Assembly: GCF_900114315.1 (NCBI RefSeq)
Contig: NZ_FOSQ01000003.1
Location: 248,001-312,000, forward strand
DNA length: 64,000 nt
Direction: 5' to 3'
DNA from: Falsiroseomonas stagni DSM 19981
Lineage (GTDB): Bacteria > Pseudomonadota > Alphaproteobacteria > Acetobacterales > Acetobacteraceae
The notes beneath the pieces are model-generated. The model searched no databases. It worked only from the letters and a program-made list of their open reading frames with translations, and had not been told where the DNA came from. Numbering within the stretch: the first letter of the stretch is position 1; the number at the start of each line of letters is the position of its first letter. Below, in pieces: positions 40,555 to 48,420 of the stretch. Made by a program: the position numbers and the translations under genes.

Positions 40555-41997
40555 ATGAACATCTTCTCCTTCATCGCATCGATCCCGCATGAGGACCTGA
40601 TGCCCCCGCTGATGTTCGCGGGGCTCATCGTCTTCCTGCTCATCGGCTTCCCGGCCGCCTTCTCCCTCGCGGCCGTCGGCCTGTTCTTCGGCTTCATCTC
40701 GGTCGCGCTGGGCTTCTTCCCGGAAGCCTGGATGTTCAACCTGCCGCTCCGCATCTTCAACATCCTGTCGAACGACCTGCTGCTGGCGATCCCCTTCTTC
40801 ACGCTGATGGGCGCCATCCTGGAACGCTGCGGCCTGGCGGAGGACCTGCTGGAAGGCACCGGGCAGCTCTTCGGCAAGGTGCCGGGCGGGCTCGCCTATG
40901 CGGTCATCCTCGTGGGCGCGATCCTCGGCGCCATCACGGGCACGGTCGCGGCCAGCGTCATCGCCATGGGCATGATCAGCCTGCCCATCATGATGCGCAC
41001 GGGCTACGACATGCGCATCGCGACCGGCGTCATCGCGGCATCCGGCACCATCACGCAGGTCATTCCGCCCTCCCTCGTGCTGATCGTGCTGGGCGACCAG
41101 CTCGGCCAGAGCGTCGGCGACATGTATGCCGGCGCCATCGGCCCCTCCCTCCTCCAGCTCGCGCTGTTCATCGCCTTCATCGCGCTGGTCAGCATCTTCG
41201 CGCCCCACAAGGTGCCGCCTTTGCCGGATGATCTGCTGGAGCCGCGGACCTGGCGCCTCTGGTGGCGCGTGCTGAAGGGCATGGTGCCGAGCGTCGTGCT
41301 GATCTTCATGGTGCTCGGCACGATCTTCATGGGCCTCGCCACGCCGACGGAAGCCGGCGCCATGGGCGTGGTCGGCGCCATCGCGCTGGCCGCCATCAAC
41401 CGGCGCCTGACGCGGCCGCTGGTGCGCGAAGCCATGGGCACCACCATGCGCATCACCAGCATGGTCATCTTCATCCTGATCGGCGCCACCGTCTTCTCCC
41501 TGGTGTTCCAGGGCGTCGATGGCGGCATCTGGATCGAGCACCTGCTGGCGCAGCTGCCGGGCGGCCAGACCGGCTTCCTGATCTTCGTCAACATCTTCAT
41601 CTTCTTCCTGGCCTTCTTCCTCGACTTCTTCGAGATCGCCTTCATCGTCATCCCGTTGTTGGCTCCCGTCGCCAAGAATCTGGGCATCGACCTGGTGTGG
41701 TTCGGCGTCCTCATCTGCATCAACCTGCAGACCAGCTTCATGCACCCGCCCTTCGGCTTCGCGCTGTTCTACCTGCGCGGCATCGCGCCGAAATCGGTGC
41801 TGACGCGGGACATCTACTGGGGCGCGGTGCCCTGGCTCGGCCTGCAACTCATCCTCGTCGCCATCGTGATCTTCTGGCCGGAAAGCGTGACCTACTGGCT
41901 GGACCGCGCGCCGCGGCAGGACCCGAGCACGGTCATCATCGACCTGCCGCCGCCCCCTGCGCAGCCGGACATGCCGGCGGTGCCGATCTTCCAGTAG
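40555..41997 (+). CDS. TRAP transporter large permease (DctM/FcbT3 type)
   Basis: A protein of 480 residues with 12 or more membrane helices. Family motifs: FTLMGAILERCGLAEDLLEG, GAILGAITGTVAASVIAMGMISLPIMMRTGYD, ASGTITQVIPPSLVLIVLGDQLGQSVGDMY and GLATPTEAGAMGVVGAI. The LGDQLGQSVGDMY stretch and the C-terminal INLQTSFMHPPFGFALFYLRGIAP are typical of the FcbT3 group annotated for mannitol/chloroaromatic acids. Imports an organic acid using the sodium gradient. The acidic/Pro-rich tail (DLPPPPAQPDMPAVPIFQ) is unusual. No SBP gene nearby. Confidence 0.92.
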   Translation: MNIFSFIASIPHEDLMPPLMFAGLIVFLLIGFPAAFSLAAVGLFFGFISVALGFFPEAWMFNLPLRIFNILSNDLLLAIPFFTLMGAILERCGLAEDLLEGTGQLFGKVPGGLAYAVILVGAILGAITGTVAASVIAMGMISLPIMMRTGYDMRIATGVIAASGTITQVIPPSLVLIVLGDQLGQSVGDMYAGAIGPSLLQLALFIAFIALVSIFAPHKVPPLPDDLLEPRTWRLWWRVLKGMVPSVVLIFMVLGTIFMGLATPTEAGAMGVVGAIALAAINRRLTRPLVREAMGTTMRITSMVIFILIGATVFSLVFQGVDGGIWIEHLLAQLPGGQTGFLIFVNIFIFFLAFFLDFFEIAFIVIPLLAPVAKNLGIDLVWFGVLICINLQTSFMHPPFGFALFYLRGIAPKSVLTRDIYWGAVPWLGLQLILVAIVIFWPESVTYWLDRAPRQDPSTVIIDLPPPPAQPDMPAVPIFQ

Positions 41998-42007
41998 GGG
42001 GCTTCCC

Positions 42008-42463
42008 GTGATCCTCACCCCGATCGCCCATGTCCGTGGCGGCAGGGCGGAGCCCATCGACGATGGCTGGGACGCGGTGGAGGCGTCGATCCTGCTGGAT
42101 CCCGCCCAGCTCGGCCCCGATGCCGCGCAGGGGCTCGATGCCTTCAGCCACGTCACGGTGGTCTTCGTCTTCGATCGCATCGATCCCGCGACGGTGGAGC
42201 GCAATGCCCGCCACCCCCGCGGGCGCCAGGACTGGCCCCGCGTCGGCATCCTCGGCCAGCGCGGATCGCCGCGCCCCAACCGGATCGGCGTCACCACCTG
42301 CGCGCTGCTGGGCGTCCAGGGGATGGAACTGCGGGTGCGGGGGCTGGATGCCATCGACGGCACGCCGGTGCTCGACATCAAGCCGCACATGACGGGCTTC
42401 GACCCGCGCGGGCCCGTCCGCGAACCGGACTGGGCGGTGGAGATCATGCGGGGCTACTGGTAG
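42008..42463 (+). CDS. trmO: TrmO/TsaA-type tRNA methyltransferase-like protein
   Basis: A protein of 151 residues, start GTG 42008, 10 bp after dctM. TrmO proteins N6-methylate t6A37 in tRNA-Thr using SAM. Visible family blocks are LTPIAHVRGGRAEPIDDGW (opening), LDAFSHVTVVFVFDRI, RPNRIGVTTCALLGVQGMELRVRGLDAIDGTPVLDIKPH. The last matches the RPNPIG...LDGTPVLDIKPY core. It lacks the C-terminal extension of E. coli TrmO, as is common for short UPF0066 members, so its exact substrate is less certain. Confidence 0.85.
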   Translation: MILTPIAHVRGGRAEPIDDGWDAVEASILLDPAQLGPDAAQGLDAFSHVTVVFVFDRIDPATVERNARHPRGRQDWPRVGILGQRGSPRPNRIGVTTCALLGVQGMELRVRGLDAIDGTPVLDIKPHMTGFDPRGPVREPDWAVEIMRGYW

Positions 42464-42488
42464 GGCGCCAGATGGAGCGGATCCCCGC

Positions 42489-43460
42489 TCATCGCAGCGC
42501 CCAATCCCCCCAGATCGCCTTCGCGGTCTCCGTCCTCTCCTGCCGTTCCTTCAGGTGATTCGGCTTGCCCTTGCCGCCCGCCGCATTGGGGCCGAGGTTG
42601 ATGGCCTGGCTGACCTTCAGCGCATCATCCATATCCGCATGGTCGTTCAGCTTGTGCCGGGTCCAGAACCAGGCCGCGGTCTTGAGGGCGATTTCCGCGT
42701 CCTTCGACACCAGCTGCGGCTGCGCCTCCAGCGGCAGGTCGAGCGCCTTGCCGGCCTCCCGGTAGTTGCCGCGCCCGGTCAGCTGGATCAGCCCCCGCCC
42801 GCGATAGGTCCAGCCATCGCCGGATTCGACGCCGCCATTGCCGTTGCGGTTGGCATAGACGGTGTTGGCCAGTTCCTGCGGCTTCCTCTTCTCCGCCACG
42901 TCGCTGTCGGCCAGCGCCTGCTCCAGCGCCTTCTTCTCCTCCGGCGTCTTGGGCTCCCCTGCCTTCAGCTTGATGGCGTCGTGGCGGGTCTTCTGGTCCT
43001 CCGGCAGGAAGGACTTCGCCTGTTCCTCCGTCAGGTACCTGCCATGGGTCGCCAGCAGCCCCGCCAGGGTGCTGAAGACGAAGCCTTCGTCCAGCTTCTG
43101 GAACGACGAACTCTCGATGCAGCATTGCGCCAGGAAGTGGGAAAGCCGCAGCCCGCTGCGGCTGATCTCATGGAACCACAGCGCGCCGGATTTCGATGCG
43201 GCGACCAGCGCGTCGAAGACGCGGCGCTGCGTGCCGGGCAGGGTCTTGCCCTGGCCCACCAGCCGCAGCAGGTCTTCCTCCGTGATCGGCACATCGGCCA
43301 GCTGCTGGACCGGCCCGGCCACGTCCCCCGGCGGGAAGCAGCTGATGGGCAAGTGGCAGCCGAGCCCCGGCCGGGGCATCACCGCGGGGCAGACATCGCC
43401 GAGCGGGTTGGCCCGCCAGCCATCGCCCTCGAAGCCGAACAACCCCCCTGGCAGGCCCAT
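42489..43460 (-). CDS. Glycoside hydrolase family 19 (chitinase/endolysin-type) protein
   Basis: A protein of 323 residues; ATG 43460 is preferred over GTG 43463. The GH19 domain covers about residues 85-320: LSHFLAQCCIESSSFQKLDEG with the candidate catalytic acid Glu, VYANRNGNGGVESGDGWTYRGRGLIQLTGRGNY with the second Glu region, and AWFWTRHKLND. A charged Lys/Glu-rich insertion (TPEEKKALEQALADSDVAEKRKPQE) interrupts the domain. The N-terminal 60 residues are not signal-like. GH19 enzymes of this type cleave peptidoglycan or chitin and occur as phage lysins or antibacterial effectors; no phage or secretion genes are nearby. Confidence 0.88.
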   Translation of the reverse strand: MGLPGGLFGFEGDGWRANPLGDVCPAVMPRPGLGCHLPISCFPPGDVAGPVQQLADVPITEEDLLRLVGQGKTLPGTQRRVFDALVAASKSGALWFHEISRSGLRLSHFLAQCCIESSSFQKLDEGFVFSTLAGLLATHGRYLTEEQAKSFLPEDQKTRHDAIKLKAGEPKTPEEKKALEQALADSDVAEKRKPQELANTVYANRNGNGGVESGDGWTYRGRGLIQLTGRGNYREAGKALDLPLEAQPQLVSKDAEIALKTAAWFWTRHKLNDHADMDDALKVSQAINLGPNAAGGKGKPNHLKERQERTETAKAIWGDWALR

Positions 43461-43502
43461 CACCGACGCTCCCGCTCCACAAGCCGAGCATAGGCGGGGC
43501 GG

Positions 43503-44333
43503 CTACAGCATCGCCAGCGCCTGCTTGCGCCGGGGCGGCGGGAAGGCCGCGTCGAGTTCCGCCAGCTCCGCCGGCGTCAGCACCAGCTCCCGCGCCGCCG
43601 CATTCTGCCGGACATGGTCGGGGTCCGCCGCCTTGGGGATCGCGATGACACCGGGCCGCGCCAGCACGAAGGCCAGCGCCACCTGGGCGGGCGTCGCGCC
43701 ATGCCGGGCGCCGATCGCGCGCAGCGCGGGGTGGCGCAGCAACGCACCGCCCTGGCCGATGGGGGAATAGGCCATCACCGGCATGCCCCGCGCGCCGCAG
43801 AAGGGCAGCAGGTCGAACTCCACGCCGCGCGCCCCCAGGTTCCATAGCACCTGGTCCGTCGCGCAATCCGGCAGGTCACGCCCCAGCTCCTCCAGGTCAT
43901 CCACATCCAGGTTGGAGACGCCCCAGCGCGCGATCTTCCCCGCCGCGACCGCCTTCTCCATCGCTGCCACCGTCTCCGCCAAGGGCACGCCGCCGCGCCA
44001 GTGCAGCAGGTAGAGGTCGATCCGTTCCACGCGGAGCCGCTTCAGGCTCGCCTCCAGCGCCAGCGGCAGCGTCCGCGCGCCGGCATTGTGCGGATAGACC
44101 TTGGAGACCAGGAAGCACTCATCCCGCCGCCCCGCGATGGCCTCCGCCACCACCTGCTCCGCGCCGCCCTCGGCGTACATCTCCGCCGTGTCGATCACGG
44201 TCATCCCCAGATCGAGCCCCAGCCGCAGCGCGGCCGCTTCCGCCCGCCGGTCGGACCCCCGTTCCCCCATGTACCAGGTACCCTGGCCGAGGGCGGGCAC
44301 CGCCGTGCCATGGGCGAATGTCACCTGTTTCAT
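43503..44333 (-). CDS. Aldo/keto reductase
   Basis: A protein of 276 residues with the complete AKR catalytic tetrad: Asp48, Tyr53, Lys78 and His111 (VIDTAEMY, VSKVYP, LLHWRG). The NADPH-binding end IAIPKAADPDHVRQNAAA carries the Lys/Arg that contact the 2'-phosphate. The ATG has an AGGAGG site. Cytosolic NADPH-dependent reductase of aldehydes or ketones, similar in form to the YeaE/2,5-diketogluconate reductase group; substrate not known. Divergent from the small secreted protein gene at 44369. Confidence 0.94.
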   Translation of the reverse strand: MKQVTFAHGTAVPALGQGTWYMGERGSDRRAEAAALRLGLDLGMTVIDTAEMYAEGGAEQVVAEAIAGRRDECFLVSKVYPHNAGARTLPLALEASLKRLRVERIDLYLLHWRGGVPLAETVAAMEKAVAAGKIARWGVSNLDVDDLEELGRDLPDCATDQVLWNLGARGVEFDLLPFCGARGMPVMAYSPIGQGGALLRHPALRAIGARHGATPAQVALAFVLARPGVIAIPKAADPDHVRQNAAARELVLTPAELAELDAAFPPPRRKQALAML

Positions 44334-44368
44334 GGAACCTGAACCTCCTTTCGCCTATCTTCGTCGTC

Positions 44369-45022
44369 ATGAAGACCGCAGCAAGCCACGCCCTTCTCCT
44401 CGCCCTGCTGGCCGCCCCAGTGGCCGCCCCCGTGGCGGCCCAACCGGTGACGACCCCCGCCGCGGTCCCGCCGGAGGAGATCGGCAGCTGGCGCCTGTCC
44501 TGCATCACGGACCGGATGACGGACCGCGCGGATTGCCTGCTGCGCCACCGCGAACCGGTGGAGCGCGCGCAGGGGGGCGGTGGTTCGTCCCTGGTGCTGG
44601 AAGTGCAGGACCGTGGCGGCCGCCTGGTGCCCGTGGTCACCGCCCGCGACCTGACGCTGGAAGCCGCCGGCCGCGGGTTGCTGGCCGTGACCGGCAGCGC
44701 CCAGCTCCGTTTCCCCCCCAACCGCTATTTCGAGATGCCCTGCACGCTGGAGGGCCGGACGCTCGCCTGTGCCCCCAAGCCGGAGGATGCGGCGCGCGCC
44801 GCGGAAGAACTCCCCGCCGCCGGCGCCGCCCTGGTCCGCGTCACCGGCCTCGGCGCCGCGACCGCGCAGGCGGAGCCGGTGGAGTTGCGGCTGGAGCGCA
44901 CCCGCGATGCCCTGGCCCGCTACCGCGCCCGGGTGCCGGAGGGCACGGCCCCCCAGCCCCAGCCCAGCGGCCTGACGCTGCCGGAAATCCTCGGCCGCGT
45001 GCAGCGCCTGTTCGGCAACTGA
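44369..45022 (+). CDS. Exported hypothetical protein, IalB-like architecture
   Basis: A protein of 217 residues from ATG 44369. Signal peptide MKTAASHALLLALLAAPVAAPVAAQ, then a single domain with IGSWRLSCITDRMTDRADCLLRHRE and, later, RYFEMPCTLEGRTLACAPK: two pairs of cysteines that could form disulfides. The layout (W-x-C...C, beta-rich middle with SLVLEVQDRGGRLVPVV, second Cys pair) recalls invasion-associated locus B proteins of alphaproteobacteria, but I cannot claim membership. Likely periplasmic. Repeat copy d follows the stop. Confidence 0.75.
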   Translation: MKTAASHALLLALLAAPVAAPVAAQPVTTPAAVPPEEIGSWRLSCITDRMTDRADCLLRHREPVERAQGGGGSSLVLEVQDRGGRLVPVVTARDLTLEAAGRGLLAVTGSAQLRFPPNRYFEMPCTLEGRTLACAPKPEDAARAAEELPAAGAALVRVTGLGAATAQAEPVELRLERTRDALARYRARVPEGTAPQPQPSGLTLPEILGRVQRLFGN

Positions 45023-45029
45023 TGACGGT

Positions 45030-45081
45030 CCAGGGCCGGCTCGGCCCTGGCGAGGGGGCACGGGGGAGCAGCGCTCCCCCG
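45030..45081 (+). repeat. Multi-hairpin intergenic repeat, copy d (minimal two-stem form)
   Basis: ccagggcc/ggccctgg (45030-45050) and cgggggagc/gctcccccg (45061-45081, loop agc) joined by CGAGGGGGCA. The leading gacggtccagggccggctcg is identical to the start of copy a. It lies between convergent genes (stops at 45022 and 45084), with almost no other sequence in the gap, so it must serve as the terminator for both if one exists. Confidence 0.88.
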
Positions 45082-45083
45082 TC

Positions 45084-46013
45084 CTAGACGACCTTCGCCG
45101 GATCGGTGTTGCTCCCGCACACCACCACCGCCACCCGCGCCCCTGCCGGCGGCACGAAGGCCCCGGTGGTCAGCGCCGCCAGCGCCGTCGCGCCTCCCGG
45201 TTCCGCCACCGCCCGCATCGCCTGCCACAGCCGCTTCTGCGCATCGAGGATCGCCGCATCCGGCACCAGCACGGCGCGGGCGACATGGTGCCTGGCGACC
45301 TCGAACATCAGCGCGCCCACCTGCCGCGCCCCCAGGCTGTCCGATGCCAGGCCGCCGACGGGGCAGGGGACGGGCCTGCCTTCCCGCAGGGCGGTGGCGA
45401 GCGTCGGGCAGCCCTCGGGCTCCACGCTGATGACCTCCGCGCCGCGGCCGGCATACCAGGCGGCGATGCCGCCGATCAGCCCGCCGCCGCCGGTCGCCAC
45501 CAGCACATGCGTCGCCTCCGGCGCGTCCTGCCACAATTCCAGCCCGACCGTGCCCTGGCCCGCCAACACCTCCGGCTGGTCATAGGCATGGACGATCATG
45601 GCGCCGGTTTCCGCCGCGCGCGCCTCGCTCGCCTCCCGCGCCTCGTCATAGGCCTGGCCGACCTGGTGCAGCGTCGCGCCATAGGCGCGGATGCGGTCGG
45701 TCTTGGCGGCGGGCGTCGGCACCGGGCAGAACACCTCCGCCTTGTGGCCGAGCGCCCGGGCGGCATAGGCGACGGCCGCGCCGTGGTTGCCGCCCGAGGC
45801 GGTGGCGACGCCGGCCGCCGGCACCGGCAGGGACAGCATCCGGTTGAAGGCGCCGCGCGGCTTGAAGCTGCCGGTGGCCTGCAGCAGTTCCAGCTTCAGG
45901 ATCAGGGGGATATCCAGCCCGAGGTCGCCCCCCGCCATCCGCATCACCGGCGTGCGCCGGACATGGGGGGCGATCCGCCCTGCTGCCGCCTCGATATCCG
46001 CCGCCTCAATCAT
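45084..46013 (-). CDS. PLP-dependent threonine/serine dehydratase-like enzyme
   Basis: A protein of 309 residues from ATG 46013 (MIEAADIEAA). Fold type II PLP enzyme: the Schiff-base lysine is in ATGSFKPRGAFN, the substrate loop in ASGGNHGAAVAYAARALG, the PLP phosphate-binding glycines in LVATGGGGLIGG and the closing Ser/Cys region in VVVCGSNTD. It lacks the C-terminal ACT regulatory domain of biosynthetic IlvA, so it is a catabolic or serine-racemase-like form. Probably cytosolic deamination of threonine or serine. It stands alone, divergent from hprK. Confidence 0.9.
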   Translation of the reverse strand: MIEAADIEAAAGRIAPHVRRTPVMRMAGGDLGLDIPLILKLELLQATGSFKPRGAFNRMLSLPVPAAGVATASGGNHGAAVAYAARALGHKAEVFCPVPTPAAKTDRIRAYGATLHQVGQAYDEAREASEARAAETGAMIVHAYDQPEVLAGQGTVGLELWQDAPEATHVLVATGGGGLIGGIAAWYAGRGAEVISVEPEGCPTLATALREGRPVPCPVGGLASDSLGARQVGALMFEVARHHVARAVLVPDAAILDAQKRLWQAMRAVAEPGGATALAALTTGAFVPPAGARVAVVVCGSNTDPAKVV

Positions 46014-46161
46014 CGCCACGCTGCCATTCCCCGATGCAGGCGCGCAGGCTGGCAGCGACGCCCTTGCCCGGCAACCGCCACAGGGCGGCGCGGGTTCATT
46101 TGACTCCCGCCACCTTTCTGCCATGGTCCGCCCGCCATGAATTGGGGGTCTTCGGACCGCT

Positions 46162-46608
46162 ATGCCGCTGCACGGGTCCTGCGTGGCCCTGGATGATGAT
46201 GGCGTCCTGATCCTGGGCCCCTCGGGCGCCGGGAAGTCCGATCTTGTCCTTCGCCTGATCGGCCTCGGCTGGACCCTCGTCGCCGATGACCAGGTGGAGG
46301 TCGCGGCGGACCAGGGCGCGCTGATCGCCTCCTCCCCCGCCCCGCTGCGCGGCATGCTGGAAATCCGCGGCCTCGGCCTGATGCGGGACCTGCCCGCCGC
46401 CGCCAGCACGCGCCTTCGCCTGGCGATCCAGCTGCGGGACACCCATCCGCCCCGCCTGCCCGAACCCGCCGCCTGGACCGCGCACCAGATCGCCCTGCCG
46501 CTGGTCGCGCTGCGGGGGAAGGAGCCTTCGGCGCCGGACAAGGTGGCCTTCGCCCTGAAAGCCGCCTGTGGCCGCGCCGCGATGGCCGCCGGGGCCTTCG
46601 CCCGGTAA
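46162..46608 (+). CDS. hprK: HPr kinase/phosphorylase, short alphaproteobacterial form
   Basis: A protein of 148 residues, lacking the N-terminal domain of Firmicutes HprK, as is normal in alphaproteobacteria. Walker A GPSGAGKS at 19-26, VADDQV (catalytic Asp) and the HPrK signature region LEIRGLGLM. It phosphorylates or dephosphorylates a serine of HPr, tuning the regulatory PTS. First gene of hprK-rapZ-EIIA-HPr-ptsI; its stop overlaps the rapZ start (TAATG). The target Ser83 is present in the HPr encoded downstream. Confidence 0.94.
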   Translation: MPLHGSCVALDDDGVLILGPSGAGKSDLVLRLIGLGWTLVADDQVEVAADQGALIASSPAPLRGMLEIRGLGLMRDLPAAASTRLRLAIQLRDTHPPRLPEPAAWTAHQIALPLVALRGKEPSAPDKVAFALKAACGRAAMAAGAFAR

Positions 46609-47570
46609 TGGACACGCTGCCGCCCCCCGCCCGCCCGGTGGTCCTCGTCACCGGCCTCTCCGGCGCCGGCAAGGCCTCCATCCTCCGTACCCTGGAGGAT
46701 CTGGGGTTCGAGACGGTGGACAACCCGCCCCTGACGATCATCGAGGAACTGGTCGGCGATGGCGCGACACCGCTGGCCATCGGGGTCGATGCCCGCACCC
46801 GGGGCTTCGATGCGCCGGACGTGCTGCGCGTGGTCGCCCGCCTGCGGCTGCGCCCCGATGTCGCGGTCAGCCTGGTCTTCGCGACGGCGGAGGCACCCGT
46901 CCTGCTCCGCCGCTATTCGGAAACACGCCGCCGCCATCCGCTCGCGCCGGGTGGCACGCTCGGCAGCCGGGTGGAGGAGGGGATCGCCCGCGAATCCGCC
47001 CTGCTGGCGCCGCTGCTGGATGCGGCCGATGTCGTGCTGGATACCTCCGACATGCCGCTGCCGGATCTGCGGCGGCAGATCGAACAGCGCTTCCGTCCGG
47101 CCAATGCGGCGGGGCTCGGCATCGGCATCCTTTCCTTCGGCTTTCCCAAGGGATTGCCGCGGGAAGCGGATCTGGTGCTGGACGTCCGCTTCCTGCGGAA
47201 CCCGCATTACGACCCGGTGCTGCGCCCCATGACGGGTCGCGAATCCCAGATCGCGGCATTTGTCGAGGCCGATCCCGCCTTCCTCCCATTCTGGGACCGC
47301 ATGACGGGCCTGCTGGACCTGCTGTTGCCCCGCTACGTCGCGGAGGGGAAGAAGTACCTGACGCTCGCCTTCGGCTGCACCGGGGGCCGTCACCGCTCCG
47401 TGCTTGTGGCGGAGCGCATGGCATCCCATTTGACCTCGCTGGGTTGGCGGGTGGACCTGATCCACCGCGAACTCGCTTCCTCGGCCGCCAACCATGCCCC
47501 CGCTGCGCAGGGGGCGGTCGCTGGAGAAAATCCTGTTGCGGGGCGGGAGGCCCTGTCGCACTCATCATGA
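46608..47570 (+). CDS. rapZ: RapZ-type nucleotide-binding protein (RNase adapter family)
   Basis: A protein of 320 residues. Walker A VTGLSGAGKAS near 14-24 (the usual final Ser-Ser is Ala-Ser), Walker B-like ADVVLDTSD, and the C-terminal domain with ILSFGFPKGLPREADLVLDVRFLRNPHY and AFGCTGGRHRSVLVAE. In E. coli RapZ guides RNase E to the sRNA GlmZ and senses glucosamine-6-phosphate; in alphaproteobacteria the RNA partner is not established. The C-terminal tail (SSAANHAPAAQGAVAGENPVAGREALSHSS) looks disordered. Overlaps the EIIA start (ATGA). Confidence 0.94.
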   Translation: MDTLPPPARPVVLVTGLSGAGKASILRTLEDLGFETVDNPPLTIIEELVGDGATPLAIGVDARTRGFDAPDVLRVVARLRLRPDVAVSLVFATAEAPVLLRRYSETRRRHPLAPGGTLGSRVEEGIARESALLAPLLDAADVVLDTSDMPLPDLRRQIEQRFRPANAAGLGIGILSFGFPKGLPREADLVLDVRFLRNPHYDPVLRPMTGRESQIAAFVEADPAFLPFWDRMTGLLDLLLPRYVAEGKKYLTLAFGCTGGRHRSVLVAERMASHLTSLGWRVDLIHRELASSAANHAPAAQGAVAGENPVAGREALSHSS

Positions 47571-48034
47571 TCGGATTGGTCCTCGTTACCCACGGCCGCC
47601 TCGCCGAGGAATTGCGTCTCGCCATGGAACACGTGGTGGGCCCGCAGACCTCGGTCGCGACCGTCTGCATCTATCCCGAGGACAAGCTGGAAACGCGGCG
47701 GGAGGACATCCGTGCCTCCATCGCCGGCGTGGACCAGGGCGATGGCGTGGTGGTGCTGACGGATATCCTGGGCGGCACCCCCTCGAACCTAGCCTTCCAG
47801 CTCTGCGACCACCGGACGGTGGAAGTCATCGCCGGCGTCAACCTGCCGCTGCTGGTGAAGCTCGCCAAGATCCGCGGCTCCGAACCGCTGGCGGAGGCGG
47901 TGGTCCATGCGACCGCCGCCGGCCGTAAATACATCGCCTGCGCGGCCGACATGGCCGATGGCACGAAATCGAATGGCACCCCCCCCGATGGCTCCTCGAA
48001 TGGCCATGCGCGCGACGCCGGAGGCACTGCATGA
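47567..48034 (+). CDS. PTS system mannose-type EIIA component
   Basis: A protein of 155 residues from ATG 47567. EIIA-Man fold with the phosphoacceptor His9 (LVLVTHGRLAEEL), LTDILGGTPSNLAF and the C-terminal domain. The last 30 residues are Gly/Ser/Asn-rich (MADGTKSNGTPPDGSSNGHARDAGG). With no EIIB/C/D sugar permease in sight, it should act as the terminal phosphoacceptor of a regulatory PTS, as in other alphaproteobacteria. It overlaps rapZ and HPr by 4 bases each. Confidence 0.93.
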   Translation: MIGLVLVTHGRLAEELRLAMEHVVGPQTSVATVCIYPEDKLETRREDIRASIAGVDQGDGVVVLTDILGGTPSNLAFQLCDHRTVEVIAGVNLPLLVKLAKIRGSEPLAEAVVHATAAGRKYIACAADMADGTKSNGTPPDGSSNGHARDAGGTA

Positions 48035-48408
48035 ACGAATGGCCGGATGAAGCCGGGGAGGCGAAAGCCAGCCCCCAGCCGGGCGCTGCCCTGATGGCGC
48101 AGGGCGAAGGCCCCTGCGGTTGCGACCCCGCCGGCGGATTGGTCATGCGCAAGACGATCAAGATCATCAACAGCCGCGGCCTGCACGCCCGGGCGGCGGC
48201 CAAGCTGGTCACCGTCGCCGAACGCTTCTCCGCCTGCGTCAACGTCTCCCGCCACGGGCAGACGGTGCCGGCCTGCTCCATCATGGGCCTCATGATGCTC
48301 GGTGCCGGGCAGGGCAGCGAGGTGGTGGTGGAGGCCGAGGGCTGGGACGCCAAGGAAGCGATGGACGCCATCGCCGGCCTGATCGAAGCTGGCTTCCATG
48401 AAGACTGA
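48031..48408 (+). CDS. ptsH: HPr phosphocarrier protein with an N-terminal extension
   Basis: A protein of 125 residues starting at ATG 48031 (ATGA with the EIIA gene). HPr itself begins near residue 39 (MRKTIKIINSRGLHARAAAKLV). His52 is the EI-phosphorylated residue (His15 in E. coli) and Ser83 is the HprK target (Ser46). The first 37 residues are acidic and contain a CGC motif (EGPCGCDP), unusual for HPr. An internal ATG at 48145 would give the canonical 87-residue HPr but has a poor site. The coupling favours the long form. Ser and His sites both being present implies dual control. Confidence 0.93.
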   Translation: MNEWPDEAGEAKASPQPGAALMAQGEGPCGCDPAGGLVMRKTIKIINSRGLHARAAAKLVTVAERFSACVNVSRHGQTVPACSIMGLMMLGAGQGSEVVVEAEGWDAKEAMDAIAGLIEAGFHED

Positions 48409-48420
48409 CAAGCGGGCGGG

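Noticed and set aside
45084-47561. A single 825-residue minus-strand protein covering the dehydratase, hprK and rapZ region
   Set aside because: Only the last 309 residues resemble a real enzyme. The rest is antisense to hprK and rapZ, which have clear catalytic motifs.
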